Shown here piece by piece: positions 1-6,975 of a DNA stretch of 10,312 nt. The number at the start of each line of letters is the position of its first letter. Position 1 is the first letter of the stretch. The translations under genes were made by a program, and so were the position numbers. Origin of the DNA: Clostridia bacterium (GTDB taxonomy: Bacteria; Bacillota_A; Clostridia; TANB77; CAG-508); assembly GCA_017621295.1 (NCBI GenBank), contig JAGATI010000161.1, forward strand, positions 1-10,312, in the 5' to 3' direction. The notes beneath the pieces are model-generated. The model was not told where the DNA came from and made no database searches. It was given only the letters and a program-made list of their open reading frames with translations.

Positions 1-54
1 AAATAATAGACATTAAACCAATTACAGAATTAATCTATAGATAAAAAAATAAAA

Positions 55-96
55 TGGCAAATTATATAAGGGATTTTATGAAAGAAAAATTTGCCA
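55..96. repeat. 9-bp inverted repeat upstream of guaB
   Basis: TGGCAAATT at 55-63 is the exact reverse complement of AATTTGCCA at 88-96, with a 24-nt spacer. It is not followed by a T-tract on either strand, so it does not look like an intrinsic terminator. It lies about 50 bp upstream of the guaB -35 box. It could be part of the 3' end of an upstream transcript or a protein-binding site. No function is assigned. Confidence 0.4.
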
Positions 97-100
97 CCTA

Positions 101-124
101 TTACTTAACAGATACGTTAAGTAA
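101..124. promoter_or_regulatory. Perfect 9-bp dyad, possible operator
   Basis: TTACTTAAC (101-109) and GTTAAGTAA (116-124) form a perfect 9-bp inverted repeat with a 6-nt spacer, ending 18 bp before the guaB -35 box. The symmetry, spacing and position suit a dimeric regulator site. It does not match the B. subtilis PurBox as I know it. Regulation of guaB by this site is inference. Confidence 0.4.
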
Positions 125-142
125 AAAATTTAAACCCAACTA

Positions 143-171
143 TTGTCTTTTTATGTAAAATATTGTATAAT
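143..171 (+). promoter_or_regulatory. Sigma-A promoter for guaB
   Basis: The -35 hexamer TTGTCT (143-148) and the -10 hexamer TATAAT (166-171) are separated by exactly 17 bp. Transcription would start near 176-179, giving a guaB leader of about 80 nt. Confidence 0.8.
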
Positions 172-185
172 AGAAGAATACTAGT

Positions 186-225
186 AAAAAATGAACAAAA
201 AGGAATATCCCTTTTGTTCATTTTT
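186..225 (+). terminator. Terminator-like hairpin in guaB leader
   Basis: The left arm starts AAAAATGAACAAAA at 186 and the right arm TTTTGTTCATTTTT ends at 225. They pair over 14 bp, and two further G-C pairs close a small AATAT loop after one mismatch. The A-rich 5' flank and U-rich 3' flank are typical of a (bidirectional) intrinsic terminator. It begins only about 8 nt after the predicted guaB start site, so it is either an attenuator, an mRNA-stabilising 5' hairpin, or a terminator of a very short RNA. The sequence does not decide between these. Confidence 0.6.
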
Positions 226-259
226 ATATAAATAAAGAATTAAAGGGGGAAATTTAAAT

Positions 260-1768
260 ATGGCAAAAATACTAGAAGATGTATCAAGAACATTTAATGA
301 GTTTTTGTTACTACCAAATTTAACAGATGAAAGATGTATACCAAGTAATGTTAGTTTAAAAACACCACTTGTAAAATTTAAAAAAGGTGAACAGCCAAAA
401 TATTCAGAGAACATTCCATTTGTATCAGCTATAATGCAAGCCGTTTCAGGAGAAAAGATGGCTATTGCTTTGGCGCGCGAAGGGGGATGTTCTTTTATTT
501 ATGGTTCACAATCAATCGAATCACAAGCAGAAATGGTAAGAAGAGTAAAAAAACATAAAGCAGGATTTATAGACAGTGATTCAAATGTGAAAAGTGGAAC
601 ACCACTAAAAGATGTAATTGCTTTAGTAGAGAAAACAGGACATTCTACAGTAACTATTACAGAAGATGGAACAAGTAATGGTAAATTTTTAGGATTAGTA
701 ACAGATAAAGATTACAGAATTTCTAGAGTAAATTTAGATGAGCCTATAGATAAGTTTATGACTCCAAGAGATAAAATCGTTTGTGCTAAAAAAGGAATTA
801 GTTTAGCAGAAGCAAATGATATTATATGGGAAAATAAAATAAGTTGTCTTCCAATATTAGACGAAAATGATAATCTAGAACATTTAGTATTTAGAAAAGA
901 TTATGAAGATAGAAAAAATAATCCAGATTCATTATTAGATGAAAATAAAAGATATATAGTAGGTGCAGGTATTAATACAAGAGATTATGCCGAAAGAATT
1001 CCAGCATTAGTAGAAGCAGGTGTAGATTTAATTTGTATGGATTCATCAGATGGATATTCAGTATGGCAAAAAAATACTATAGATTGGGTAAGAGAGCACT
1101 ATGGTGATGATATAAAAATAGGTGCTGGAAATGTTGTAGATAAAGAAGGATTCTACTATTTAGCAGAAGCGGGAGCAGACTTTATTAAAGTTGGTGTTGG
1201 TGGAGGTTCAATTTGTATAACTCGTGAGACAAAAGGAATCGGACGTGGACAAGCAAGCGCATTAATAGATGTTGTAGAAGCAAGAGATGAATATTTTGAA
1301 AGAACTGGTATATATATTCCTATTTGTTCAGATGGTGGAATAGTTCATGATTACCATATAACATTATCACTAGCTATGGGAGCAGATTTTGTTATGATGG
1401 GAAGGTATTTTGCTCGTTTTGATGAAAGCCCAACAAGAAAAGTAAAAATGGGAGGAAACTTTGTAAAAGAGTACTGGGGAGAAGGTTCTAACCGTGCAAG
1501 AAATTGGCAAAGATATGACTTAGGAGAAGCTGGAAAAAATAAATTAAGTTTTGAAGAAGGTGTAGATTCATATATACCATATGCAGGACCACTAAAAGAT
1601 AACTTAGCTGTAACTGTAAGTAAGATAAAATCAACAATGTGTAATTGTGGAGCTATTAGCATTCCAGAATTCCATGAAAAAGCAAGACTTACTTTGGTAT
1701 CTAATATTAGCATTAAAGAAGGTAGTGCACATGATGTTGTTTTAAAGGAAGTGCAAAATGAGGATTAA
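260..1768 (+). CDS. guaB: IMP dehydrogenase (T. foetus-type)
   Basis: Converts IMP to XMP with NAD+, the committed step of guanine nucleotide synthesis, in the cytosol. The 502-aa protein has a TIM barrel interrupted by a two-CBS (Bateman) module at about residues 100-220. The catalytic loop GGGSICITR carries Cys319, and the flap NWQRYD carries the Arg418-Tyr419 dyad; Asp261 and Arg382 match the NAD/IMP ligands. These numbers coincide with those of the Tritrichomonas foetus enzyme (503 aa), and the distinctive stretches [15 protein letters not shown] and FEEGVDSY are shared as I recall that sequence. This is therefore the divergent IMPDH subtype rather than the Bacillus type. The start follows AAAGGGGGA with good spacing. 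It lies upstream of guaA. Regulation may involve the upstream dyad and the leader hairpin; I saw no purine riboswitch. Confidence 0.97.
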   Translation: MAKILEDVSRTFNEFLLLPNLTDERCIPSNVSLKTPLVKFKKGEQPKYSENIPFVSAIMQAVSGEKMAIALAREGGCSFIYGSQSIESQAEMVRRVKKHKAGFIDSDSNVKSGTPLKDVIALVEKTGHSTVTITEDGTSNGKFLGLVTDKDYRISRVNLDEPIDKFMTPRDKIVCAKKGISLAEANDIIWENKISCLPILDENDNLEHLVFRKDYEDRKNNPDSLLDENKRYIVGAGINTRDYAERIPALVEAGVDLICMDSSDGYSVWQKNTIDWVREHYGDDIKIGAGNVVDKEGFYYLAEAGADFIKVGVGGGSICITRETKGIGRGQASALIDVVEARDEYFERTGIYIPICSDGGIVHDYHITLSLAMGADFVMMGRYFARFDESPTRKVKMGGNFVKEYWGEGSNRARNWQRYDLGEAGKNKLSFEEGVDSYIPYAGPLKDNLAVTVSKIKSTMCNCGAISIPEFHEKARLTLVSNISIKEGSAHDVVLKEVQNED

Positions 1769-1769
1769 T

Positions 1770-1859
1770 GACCCAAGAAGGGACGGAGTTTTTGGGTCAT
1801 TAGCGTTAATGAAAAATTAAAGATTTGTTTGACCCAAAAGCTCCGTCCCTTCTTGGGTC
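1770..1859. repeat. REPIN-like pair of inverted REP sequences
   Basis: Arms at 1770-1798 and 1831-1859 are inverted copies of a 29-nt unit matching at 28 of 29 positions, with a 32-nt AT-rich spacer. Each arm is itself imperfectly palindromic: GACCCAA at one end and TTGGGTC at the other surround a GGGACGGAG core. Two inverted REP units, each able to form its own hairpin, is the REPIN architecture of elements mobilised by REP-associated tyrosine transposases (RAYTs). The GGGACGG core resembles RAYT-associated repeats I know from other Firmicutes. There is no T-tract, so it is not a standard terminator. No RAYT gene is in the window. It begins 2 bp after the guaB stop codon and ends 28 bp before guaA. 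Confidence 0.7.
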
Positions 1860-1887
1860 TGGGTTAAAAAGAAAGGAAATCTAAAAT

Positions 1888-3426
1888 ATGAATGAAAAAG
1901 AACTAATATTAATTATAGACTTTTATGGTCAATATAATCAATTAATAGCAAGACGTGTTCGTGAATGTAATGTATATTCTGAAATTGTACCATTTAGTAC
2001 AAGTATAGAAAAAATAAAAGAAAAAAATCCAAAGGGAATTATATTCACAGGAGGACCTGCTAGTGTTTATGCTGAAAATGCACCAAAGTGCGCAAAAGAA
2101 ATATTTAAGCTTGGTATTCCAGTTCTTGGAATTTGCTATGGTATGCAACTTATGACACATATGCTTGGAGGAGAAGTGGAACAGGCAGATAAAAGAGAGT
2201 ATGGAGTAACTAGTGTAAAAATAGATAATTCGTCTAAATTATTTGCAGGTTTTGAAGATAGCAATGATTGTTTAATGAGTCATACAGATTTTGTAAATAA
2301 ATTACCAGATGGATTTGAAAATATAGGCTCAACAAATCATTGCCCAAATGCAGCAATGCAAAATATAGAAAAGAACTTTTATGGAATTCAGTTTCACCCA
2401 GAAGTAAATCATACAAATAAAGGAACAGAGATTTTAAGAAATTTTGTATACAATATTTGTGGATGCACAGGAAACTGGAAAATGAGTTCATTTGCAGAAG
2501 AAACTGTAAGAGCTATAAAAGAAAAAATAGGAAACAAAAAGGCTTTGTGTGCACTATCTGGAGGAGTAGATTCTTCTGTTGCAGCAGCATTAATTAATAA
2601 AGCAATAGGAAAAAATTTAACTTGTATATTTGTAGACCATGGATTATTAAGAAAAAATGAAGCAGATGAAGTAGAAGAGGTCTTTACTAAAAATTTTGAT
2701 GTCAACTTTGTTCGCGTTGATGCAAAGGACAGATTCTTAAGTAAATTAGCAGGAATTTCTGATCCAGAACAAAAAAGGAAAATAATTGGTGAAGAATTTA
2801 TTCGTGTATTTGAAGAAGAAGCAAAAAAGATAGGCACAGTAGATTATTTAGTACAAGGAACTATCTACCCAGACATAATAGAAAGTGGAGTAGGAGTAGG
2901 TGCTAAAATAAAAAGTCACCACAATGTAGGTGGACTTCCAGACTATGTTGATTTTAAAGAAATAGTAGAACCATTAAGAGATTTATTTAAAGATGAAGTA
3001 AGAAAAGTAGGATTAGAATTAGGCCTTCCAGAGTTTTTGGTATATCGTCAACCATTCCCAGGACCAGGCTTAGCAATTCGTGTAATAGGTGATATTACAG
3101 ATGATAAATTAGAGATTTTAAAAGATGCAGATTACATATTTAGAGAAGAAATTGCAAATGCTGGTTTAGATAGAACTATTAATCAATATTTTGCAGTATT
3201 AACAAATATTAGAAGTGTAGGTGTAATGGGAGATGAAAGAACATATGATTACACTATAGCTTTAAGAGCAGTAACTACATCAGACTTTATGACAGCAGAA
3301 TGGACTAAAATTCCATATGATGTATTAGAAAAAGTATCATCAAGAATTGTAAATGAAGTAAAACATGTTAATCGTGTTGTTTATGATATAACAGGAAAAC
3401 CACCTGCAACTATTGAGTGGGAATAA
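1888..3426 (+). CDS. guaA: GMP synthase (glutamine-hydrolysing)
   Basis: Aminates XMP to GMP using glutamine and ATP, completing the pathway begun by guaB. The 512-aa length is normal. The N-terminal class I glutamine amidotransferase domain has nucleophile Cys83 in GICYGMQ, with His170 and Glu172 in FHPEV. The ATP pyrophosphatase domain has the P-loop SGGVDSS (224-230), [10 protein letters not shown] near 342 and [12 protein letters not shown] near 387. The C-terminus [11 protein letters not shown] is the usual dimerisation/XMP-binding end. The N-terminal motif reads [13 protein letters not shown], where most family members have FGSQY or FGGQY, a small substitution. The start is preceded by AAAGGAAAT. 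Cotranscription with guaB is likely but would have to pass the REPIN hairpins. Confidence 0.98.
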   Translation: MNEKELILIIDFYGQYNQLIARRVRECNVYSEIVPFSTSIEKIKEKNPKGIIFTGGPASVYAENAPKCAKEIFKLGIPVLGICYGMQLMTHMLGGEVEQADKREYGVTSVKIDNSSKLFAGFEDSNDCLMSHTDFVNKLPDGFENIGSTNHCPNAAMQNIEKNFYGIQFHPEVNHTNKGTEILRNFVYNICGCTGNWKMSSFAEETVRAIKEKIGNKKALCALSGGVDSSVAAALINKAIGKNLTCIFVDHGLLRKNEADEVEEVFTKNFDVNFVRVDAKDRFLSKLAGISDPEQKRKIIGEEFIRVFEEEAKKIGTVDYLVQGTIYPDIIESGVGVGAKIKSHHNVGGLPDYVDFKEIVEPLRDLFKDEVRKVGLELGLPEFLVYRQPFPGPGLAIRVIGDITDDKLEILKDADYIFREEIANAGLDRTINQYFAVLTNIRSVGVMGDERTYDYTIALRAVTTSDFMTAEWTKIPYDVLEKVSSRIVNEVKHVNRVVYDITGKPPATIEWE

Positions 3427-3431
3427 ATCAA

Positions 3432-3460
3432 TTGACATAATTTAGCAAATATGCTATACT
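3432..3460 (+). promoter_or_regulatory. Sigma-A promoter for the helicase gene
   Basis: TTGACA (3432-3437), a 17-bp spacer and TATACT (3455-3460) form a near-consensus promoter that begins just after the guaA stop. The predicted start near 3467 gives a leader of about 310 nt before the helicase ATG. Confidence 0.85.
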
Positions 3461-3466
3461 AACAAA

Positions 3467-3775
3467 AGTAGAAAATAACGAGATAAAAATAGTATATTAA
3501 ATTTGTTTATAAATGTAATTGTGTATGTCGATTGAAAAATTGTCGTTTTCAAGTAGCCTAAAAACAGATTGATATATTTGTTTTTAGGTTATTTTTGTGC
3601 TCAAAAACGATTCATCAAAAACGCAAGAACCAAGTAAGGGACTTTAAAATCTGAGTCGTTATAAAAATAGAAAAATAAGTTATATTTTGAAGTGACCAAA
3701 ACTTAAGTTCTTAAGTAGATTTTTATGCCTATAACTGGTCACTTTGGTCCTTAAGATGGGGCAGAAGGAGAGAAA
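3467..3775 (+). promoter_or_regulatory. Long structured 5' leader of deaD
   Basis: This 309-nt untranslated stretch has no convincing ORF but contains successive inverted repeats. They are TTGAAAA/TTTTCAA (3532-3538 with 3546-3552), a terminator-like hairpin (3554-3596), AACGATTC/GAGTCGTT (3606-3613 with 3653-3660, one G-U pair) and AAGTGACCA/TGGTCACTT (3690-3698 with 3736-3744). The last stem encloses the near-palindrome ACTTAAGTTCTTAAGT. The helicase SD AAGGAG (3765-3770) lies just downstream. Long leaders that control expression are known for cold-shock and helicase genes. I recognise no named riboswitch here; the regulatory role is inferred. Confidence 0.55.
3554..3596 (+). terminator. 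Intrinsic terminator/attenuator in deaD leader
   Basis: The arms at 3554-3566 and 3579-3591 pair over 13 bp (core CCTAAAAACA with TGTTTTTAGG, one G-U pair), followed directly by TTTTT at 3592-3596. It lies about 90 nt after the predicted start site and 180 nt before the helicase ATG. That placement suits premature termination (attenuation) of the deaD transcript rather than termination of guaA alone. Confidence 0.6.
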
Positions 3776-5353
3776 ATGGAAGAAAAAAATGTAAAATTTG
3801 AAGATTTAGGATTATCAGAAAATGTCTTAAGAGCATTAGATGAATATGGATATAAGGAACCAACACCAATTCAAGTAAAAACAATACCTTTTATTATGGA
3901 AGGAAAAGATGTAATTGGTCAATCACAAACAGGAACAGGGAAAACTGCTTCTTTTGGGTTACCTTTAATCGAAAGTATTGATGTAAGCCTAAATAAAGTT
4001 CAGGCAATTATTCTTTGTCCAACTAGAGAACTTGCTACTCAAGTAACAGGAGAACTTAGAAAATTCACAAAATATAAAGAAGGTGTTAAAGTTTTAGCTG
4101 TATATGGTGGTGAATCTATAGAAAGACAAATTAAAGGACTAAAACAAGGAGTTAAAATTGTTGTTGGAACACCAGGTAGAGTAATGGATCATATGAGAAG
4201 AAAGACATTAAAATTAGATAATGTAAAAATGTGTGTACTTGATGAAGCAGATGAAATGTTAAACATGGGATTTGAAGAAGATATTGAAACTATATTAAAA
4301 GAAGTACCAAGCCAAAGACAAACTGTACTATTTTCAGCAACAATGAATAAAAGAATTTTAGGAATTACTAAAAAATATTTAAAAGAACCTAAAAACGTAA
4401 AAATAAAAGCAAAAGAATTAACAGTAGATCGTATAGAGCAGATTTCTTTAGAAGTAAAGCAAGCTATGAAAGATGATACAGTTATGAGATTGATAGATTT
4501 AAATAATCCTACAAAAGCTGTTGTATTTTGTAACACAAAAAGAAAGGTAGATGATTTAATAGAGAAATTAAAATCAAATGGATATAAAGCAGAAAGTTTG
4601 CATGGAGATATTAAACAAGCTCAAAGAGATAGAATAATGAAAAGATTTAAAACAGGAGAATTCCAAATTTTAGTTGCAACAGATGTTGTAGCAAGAGGTA
4701 TAGATGTAGACGAATTAGAACTTGTAATAAATTATGATATTCCACAAGAAGAAGAATACTATGTTCATCGTATAGGAAGAACAGGAAGAAATGGAAGTAT
4801 GGGAAAAGCTTATACTTTTGTAGTAGGAAAAGAAAAGAGTAAAATTTATAGTATTCAAAAATATGCAAATACTAAAATATTATCAGGTAAAATTCCTACA
4901 ATAGAACAAATAAAAAAAGTAAAAAATCAAAAAAAGATTGATGACATTCAAGAAATAATAGATACAAATAAAAACGAGTCATCAGAGATAAATGATGAAA
5001 TATTAGAAAAATTATTACAAAAAAATGATATAAAAATAGTAGCAAAAGCATTACTTTCTTTAATTACAAATAAAAAAGAAAATAATGAAAAGCAAGATTT
5101 TGATTTTAAACCAGGAGAAGAAATTAAGCTATTTTTAAATGTTGGAAAAAAAGATAAGATAATGGTAAAAGATATTGTTGGAAGCATTTCTGCAAATACA
5201 GCAGTATCTGGAAGCGACTTGGGAAAAATAAACATATTAGATAAATTTTCTTTTATAGAGGTACCAGGAGAATATGTAAATGAAATTTTAACATCTATGA
5301 AAGATAAACAAATAAAGGGTAGAGATGTGAGAATAGAAGTGGCAAATGGATAA
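3776..5353 (+). CDS. deaD: DEAD-box RNA helicase, DeaD/CsdA type
   Basis: ATP-dependent RNA helicase, likely active in ribosome assembly and RNA turnover and in cold adaptation. The 525-aa protein has all core motifs: Q motif PTPIQ (29-33), motif I QTGTGKT (51-57), PTRELATQ (82-89), TPGR (132-135), DEAD (156-159), SAT (187-189), ATDVVARGID (301-310) and HRIGRTGR (331-338). A Lys/Glu-rich helical segment (about 370-440) follows, reminiscent of the CsdA dimerisation region. A DbpA-type RRM RNA-binding domain (about 446-522) ends the protein. This order favours DeaD/CsdA over short CshB- or RhlE-type helicases, although assignment to the B. subtilis YxiN/DbpA branch is possible. The start is fixed by AAGGAG 5 nt upstream. 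A strong private promoter and long leader suggest independent, probably autogenous or temperature-linked control. Confidence 0.93.
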   Translation: MEEKNVKFEDLGLSENVLRALDEYGYKEPTPIQVKTIPFIMEGKDVIGQSQTGTGKTASFGLPLIESIDVSLNKVQAIILCPTRELATQVTGELRKFTKYKEGVKVLAVYGGESIERQIKGLKQGVKIVVGTPGRVMDHMRRKTLKLDNVKMCVLDEADEMLNMGFEEDIETILKEVPSQRQTVLFSATMNKRILGITKKYLKEPKNVKIKAKELTVDRIEQISLEVKQAMKDDTVMRLIDLNNPTKAVVFCNTKRKVDDLIEKLKSNGYKAESLHGDIKQAQRDRIMKRFKTGEFQILVATDVVARGIDVDELELVINYDIPQEEEYYVHRIGRTGRNGSMGKAYTFVVGKEKSKIYSIQKYANTKILSGKIPTIEQIKKVKNQKKIDDIQEIIDTNKNESSEINDEILEKLLQKNDIKIVAKALLSLITNKKENNEKQDFDFKPGEEIKLFLNVGKKDKIMVKDIVGSISANTAVSGSDLGKINILDKFSFIEVPGEYVNEILTSMKDKQIKGRDVRIEVANG

Positions 5354-5362
5354 AACATTGCT

Positions 5363-5400
5363 GAACATTGGGTGGATATTTTACCTCGTTCCCAATGTTC
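5363..5400. repeat. Perfect 10-bp inverted repeat after deaD
   Basis: GAACATTGGG (5363-5372) and CCCAATGTTC (5391-5400) pair perfectly around an 18-nt loop, 9 bp after the deaD stop. The loop has a further short GGT/ACC pairing. No T-tract follows on either strand, so it may protect or end the mRNA but is not a textbook terminator. Confidence 0.5.
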
Positions 5401-5488
5401 CAAAATAAATGTAACAATAAAATTAAAACATAAACAAAATTGAATAAAAAACAAAAAACATCAAAAACTAAATACTGGTGATGAATAT

Positions 5489-5734
5489 ATGAAAATATCT
5501 TGGATAAAGTATAAAAAAGACGAAGATAGTTTTAAAATACCAGAAAATTTAGGATTTGATGTTTTTAAATTACAAGATTTAGAAAATACAGACAATAAAA
5601 TTAAAGAATTAATAGATAAAAAATATCACACTATAATTGTTACTAATGAAGTTGCATCATTTTCAGAAGATATGATAAAAAAATATAAATACAGTACAGA
5701 TATAAATATTATTATTTCGCCTAGAAAAGATTAG
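5489..5734 (+). CDS. Small protein of unknown function
   Basis: I do not recognise this 81-aa protein. It is soluble, acidic/lysine-rich and has no signal peptide or membrane segment. Its C-terminal half (THTII-type strand at about 47-52, then a helix, then DINIIISPRK) has a strand-helix-strand pattern loosely like the end of V-type ATPase subunit F, but that is a weak impression and no other V-ATPase genes are nearby. The ATG follows GGTGAT at 8-nt spacing, a modest SD. It lies between deaD and yyaC on the same strand; base composition matches its neighbours. No clear promoter of its own was seen. Confidence 0.55.
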   Translation: MKISWIKYKKDEDSFKIPENLGFDVFKLQDLENTDNKIKELIDKKYHTIIVTNEVASFSEDMIKKYKYSTDINIIISPRKD

Positions 5735-5800
5735 CTCTTGGCATAAAAATTTTAAATAAGCATAAAATTGCATTAGATAATACATAAATAGGAGGAATAT

Positions 5801-6379
5801 ATGACTAATATAAGTAATAAGAATGTTAAATATAATAAATTTATGTGTGATTTCTATAATCAATTTAGTAAAATAAATAATAATTATTCAGACTTAGTTT
5901 TTTTATGTATTGGTACAGATAGAATGACGGGTGATTGCTTTGGTCCATTAGTAGGAAATAGAATTAAAGAAGCAATTGTAAATAATAATATAAAATGTAC
6001 AGTTTATGGTGATTTAGAAAATCCATTAATATATTCTGGCATAGATAAAAGTTTAAGAGAAATCAATGAAAAATGTGATAATCCATGTATTATAGCTATA
6101 GATGCGGCTCTTTCTAATGAAAGTAATATTGGCAAGATTTTAGTAAGAAAAGGTGGGCTGAAATTTGGAGTAGCTATAAATAAGGGAAGAAGAGAAGTGG
6201 GTAATATTAGTATAAAGGCGATTATAGGAAGAAATTATAAAACAACACACAAAAATATGGAATTATTACAAAATACATCATTAAATTTTGTAATGAATTT
6301 AGTAGATATTGTTTCTGAAGGAATAGTAGAAATAATTAAGAGAGAATATAGTAAGTCTACGAATTTGATAATATCGTAG
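5801..6379 (+). CDS. yyaC: Sporulation protein YyaC (DUF1256)
   Basis: A 192-aa member of the YyaC/DUF1256 family, annotated as a putative spore protease because its fold resembles hydrogenase-maturation and germination (GPR-like) proteases. The substrate is not established. Family signatures visible are LVFLCIGTDRMTGDCFGPLVG (about 32-52), VYGDLENP (68-75), IIAIDAAL (97-104), VRKGGLKFG (115-123) and VGNISI (133-138). The first 30 residues are Asn/Lys-rich and poorly conserved. The ATG sits 5 nt after AGGAGG, so the start is secure. In B. subtilis the gene is forespore-expressed; I saw no convincing sporulation sigma-factor promoter here. It supports a spore-forming host, together with spoIVFAB nearby. 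Confidence 0.9.
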   Translation: MTNISNKNVKYNKFMCDFYNQFSKINNNYSDLVFLCIGTDRMTGDCFGPLVGNRIKEAIVNNNIKCTVYGDLENPLIYSGIDKSLREINEKCDNPCIIAIDAALSNESNIGKILVRKGGLKFGVAINKGRREVGNISIKAIIGRNYKTTHKNMELLQNTSLNFVMNLVDIVSEGIVEIIKREYSKSTNLIIS

Positions 6380-6426
6380 CTATTTTAAAATATAAATAAA
6401 GTTTTCTTCTATTAGAATAAAATAGC
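6379..6426. repeat. Inverted repeat after yyaC
   Basis: GCTATTTTA (6379-6387, starting on the last base of the yyaC stop codon) is the exact reverse complement of TAAAATAGC (6418-6426), with a 30-nt loop. There is no T-tract after the right arm. It may mark the end of the yyaC transcript, but in such AT-rich DNA chance is a real alternative. Confidence 0.3.
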
Positions 6427-6479
6427 AAAAATAGGAAAAAATCTATATATAAATTGCGAAGAGAAATCGGGAGGTATAT

Positions 6480-6836
6480 ATGGATATAAGTAGTATGAAG
6501 AATATGATTGTTCTGAAAGATTTACCATCTAACATAGTAGAGGAAGCTATTGTAATATTAAAGTCAAATACAAAGATAAAAAAGCCAGAACTTGCTAAGA
6601 ATAAACTAGAAAATTTTAAAGATAGTAAAAATAATAGGGAAGATAAAGATAGTAAAGATTATATAATAAAGGAAGCAGAATTTGTTATATCAAATTATAT
6701 TTCAAAAATCGAGAATCAGGATATTAAAGGTAAAAAAGAGTTAAGACAGTTAGAAAAAAAATATAAAAAACTGAAGGTATGTACAATAGGAGTAATAATT
6801 GTAACTGTTGTAAGCTTTATTTTTAATATAATATAA
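6480..6836 (+). CDS. Small tail-anchored membrane protein, unknown
   Basis: I do not recognise this 118-aa protein. Residues 1-30 (MKNMIVLKDLP, then a hydrophobic helix EEAIVILK) look structured. Residues 31-60 are highly charged and Lys/Asp/Asn-rich. Residues 62-97 are predicted helical, ending in a basic stretch (RQLEKKYKKLK). Residues 100-118 form one hydrophobic membrane segment at the very C-terminus. This suggests a cytosolic protein anchored by its tail. The start follows GGGAGG with 5-nt spacing, which supports translation. It lies between yyaC and spoIVFA, so a sporulation role is possible but unsupported by any motif. Confidence 0.7.
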   Translation: MDISSMKNMIVLKDLPSNIVEEAIVILKSNTKIKKPELAKNKLENFKDSKNNREDKDSKDYIIKEAEFVISNYISKIENQDIKGKKELRQLEKKYKKLKVCTIGVIIVTVVSFIFNII

Positions 6837-6840
6837 AGGT

Positions 6841-6926
6841 ATGTGCATAAAACATCTTGGATAGGAATATACATTAAAATGTAAATCTACAAAGGAAGTA
6901 ATGATGTTTAATTTTAAATAGCACAT
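6841..6926 (+). promoter_or_regulatory. Candidate structured leader before spoIVFA
   Basis: ATGTGC (6841-6846) can pair with GCACAT (6921-6926), and AAACATC (6850-6856) with GATGTTT (6903-6909). Inside, TACATT (6870-6875) pairs with AATGTA (6878-6883). A TATAAT hexamer at 6827-6832 would start transcription close to 6840, but I found no good -35 box. GCACAT can alternatively pair with ATGTGC at 6941-6946, the left arm of the downstream terminator-like hairpin. It matches no riboswitch class I know. AT-richness makes chance pairing plausible. Confidence 0.35.
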
Positions 6927-6929
6927 TAA

Positions 6930-6975
6930 AGATGTAAAAGATGTGCACTAAATTTTGTGCACATCTTTTATGTCT
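6930..6975 (+). terminator. Strong hairpin, probable terminator
   Basis: AAAAGATGTGCAC (6936-6948) and GTGCACATCTTTT (6957-6969) pair perfectly over 13 bp around an 8-nt loop. Pairing extends to 6930/6975 with two G-U pairs. The descending arm is U-rich (CTTTTATGTCTT). It separates the 118-aa gene from spoIVFA and could terminate in either direction. Confidence 0.65.

Noticed and set aside
172..259. Purine riboswitch ahead of guaB
   Set aside because: The conserved loop-loop and junction sequences of the purine riboswitch are not visible here or before guaA.
1770..1859. CRISPR or rho-independent terminator
   Set aside because: There are only two units, in inverted rather than direct orientation, and no T-tract follows; REPIN fits better.
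2409..2837. 142-codon minus-strand ORF inside guaA
   Set aside because: It is antisense to a fully conserved part of guaA, without a plausible start or recognisable product.
4948..5454. 168-codon minus-strand ORF opposite the 3' end of deaD
   Set aside because: It overlaps the DbpA-type domain on the opposite strand and has the Phe/Ser-rich composition of an antisense shadow.
5741..5790. Sigma-F/sigma-G promoter for yyaC
   Set aside because: GCATA and CATA-like words occur, but the spacing is wrong or the start would fall after the SD.
6901..6921. Six-codon leader peptide (MMFNFK) after AAAGGAAG
   Set aside because: It is too short and lacks regulatory codons; it falls inside the candidate structured leader and can arise by chance in AT-rich DNA.
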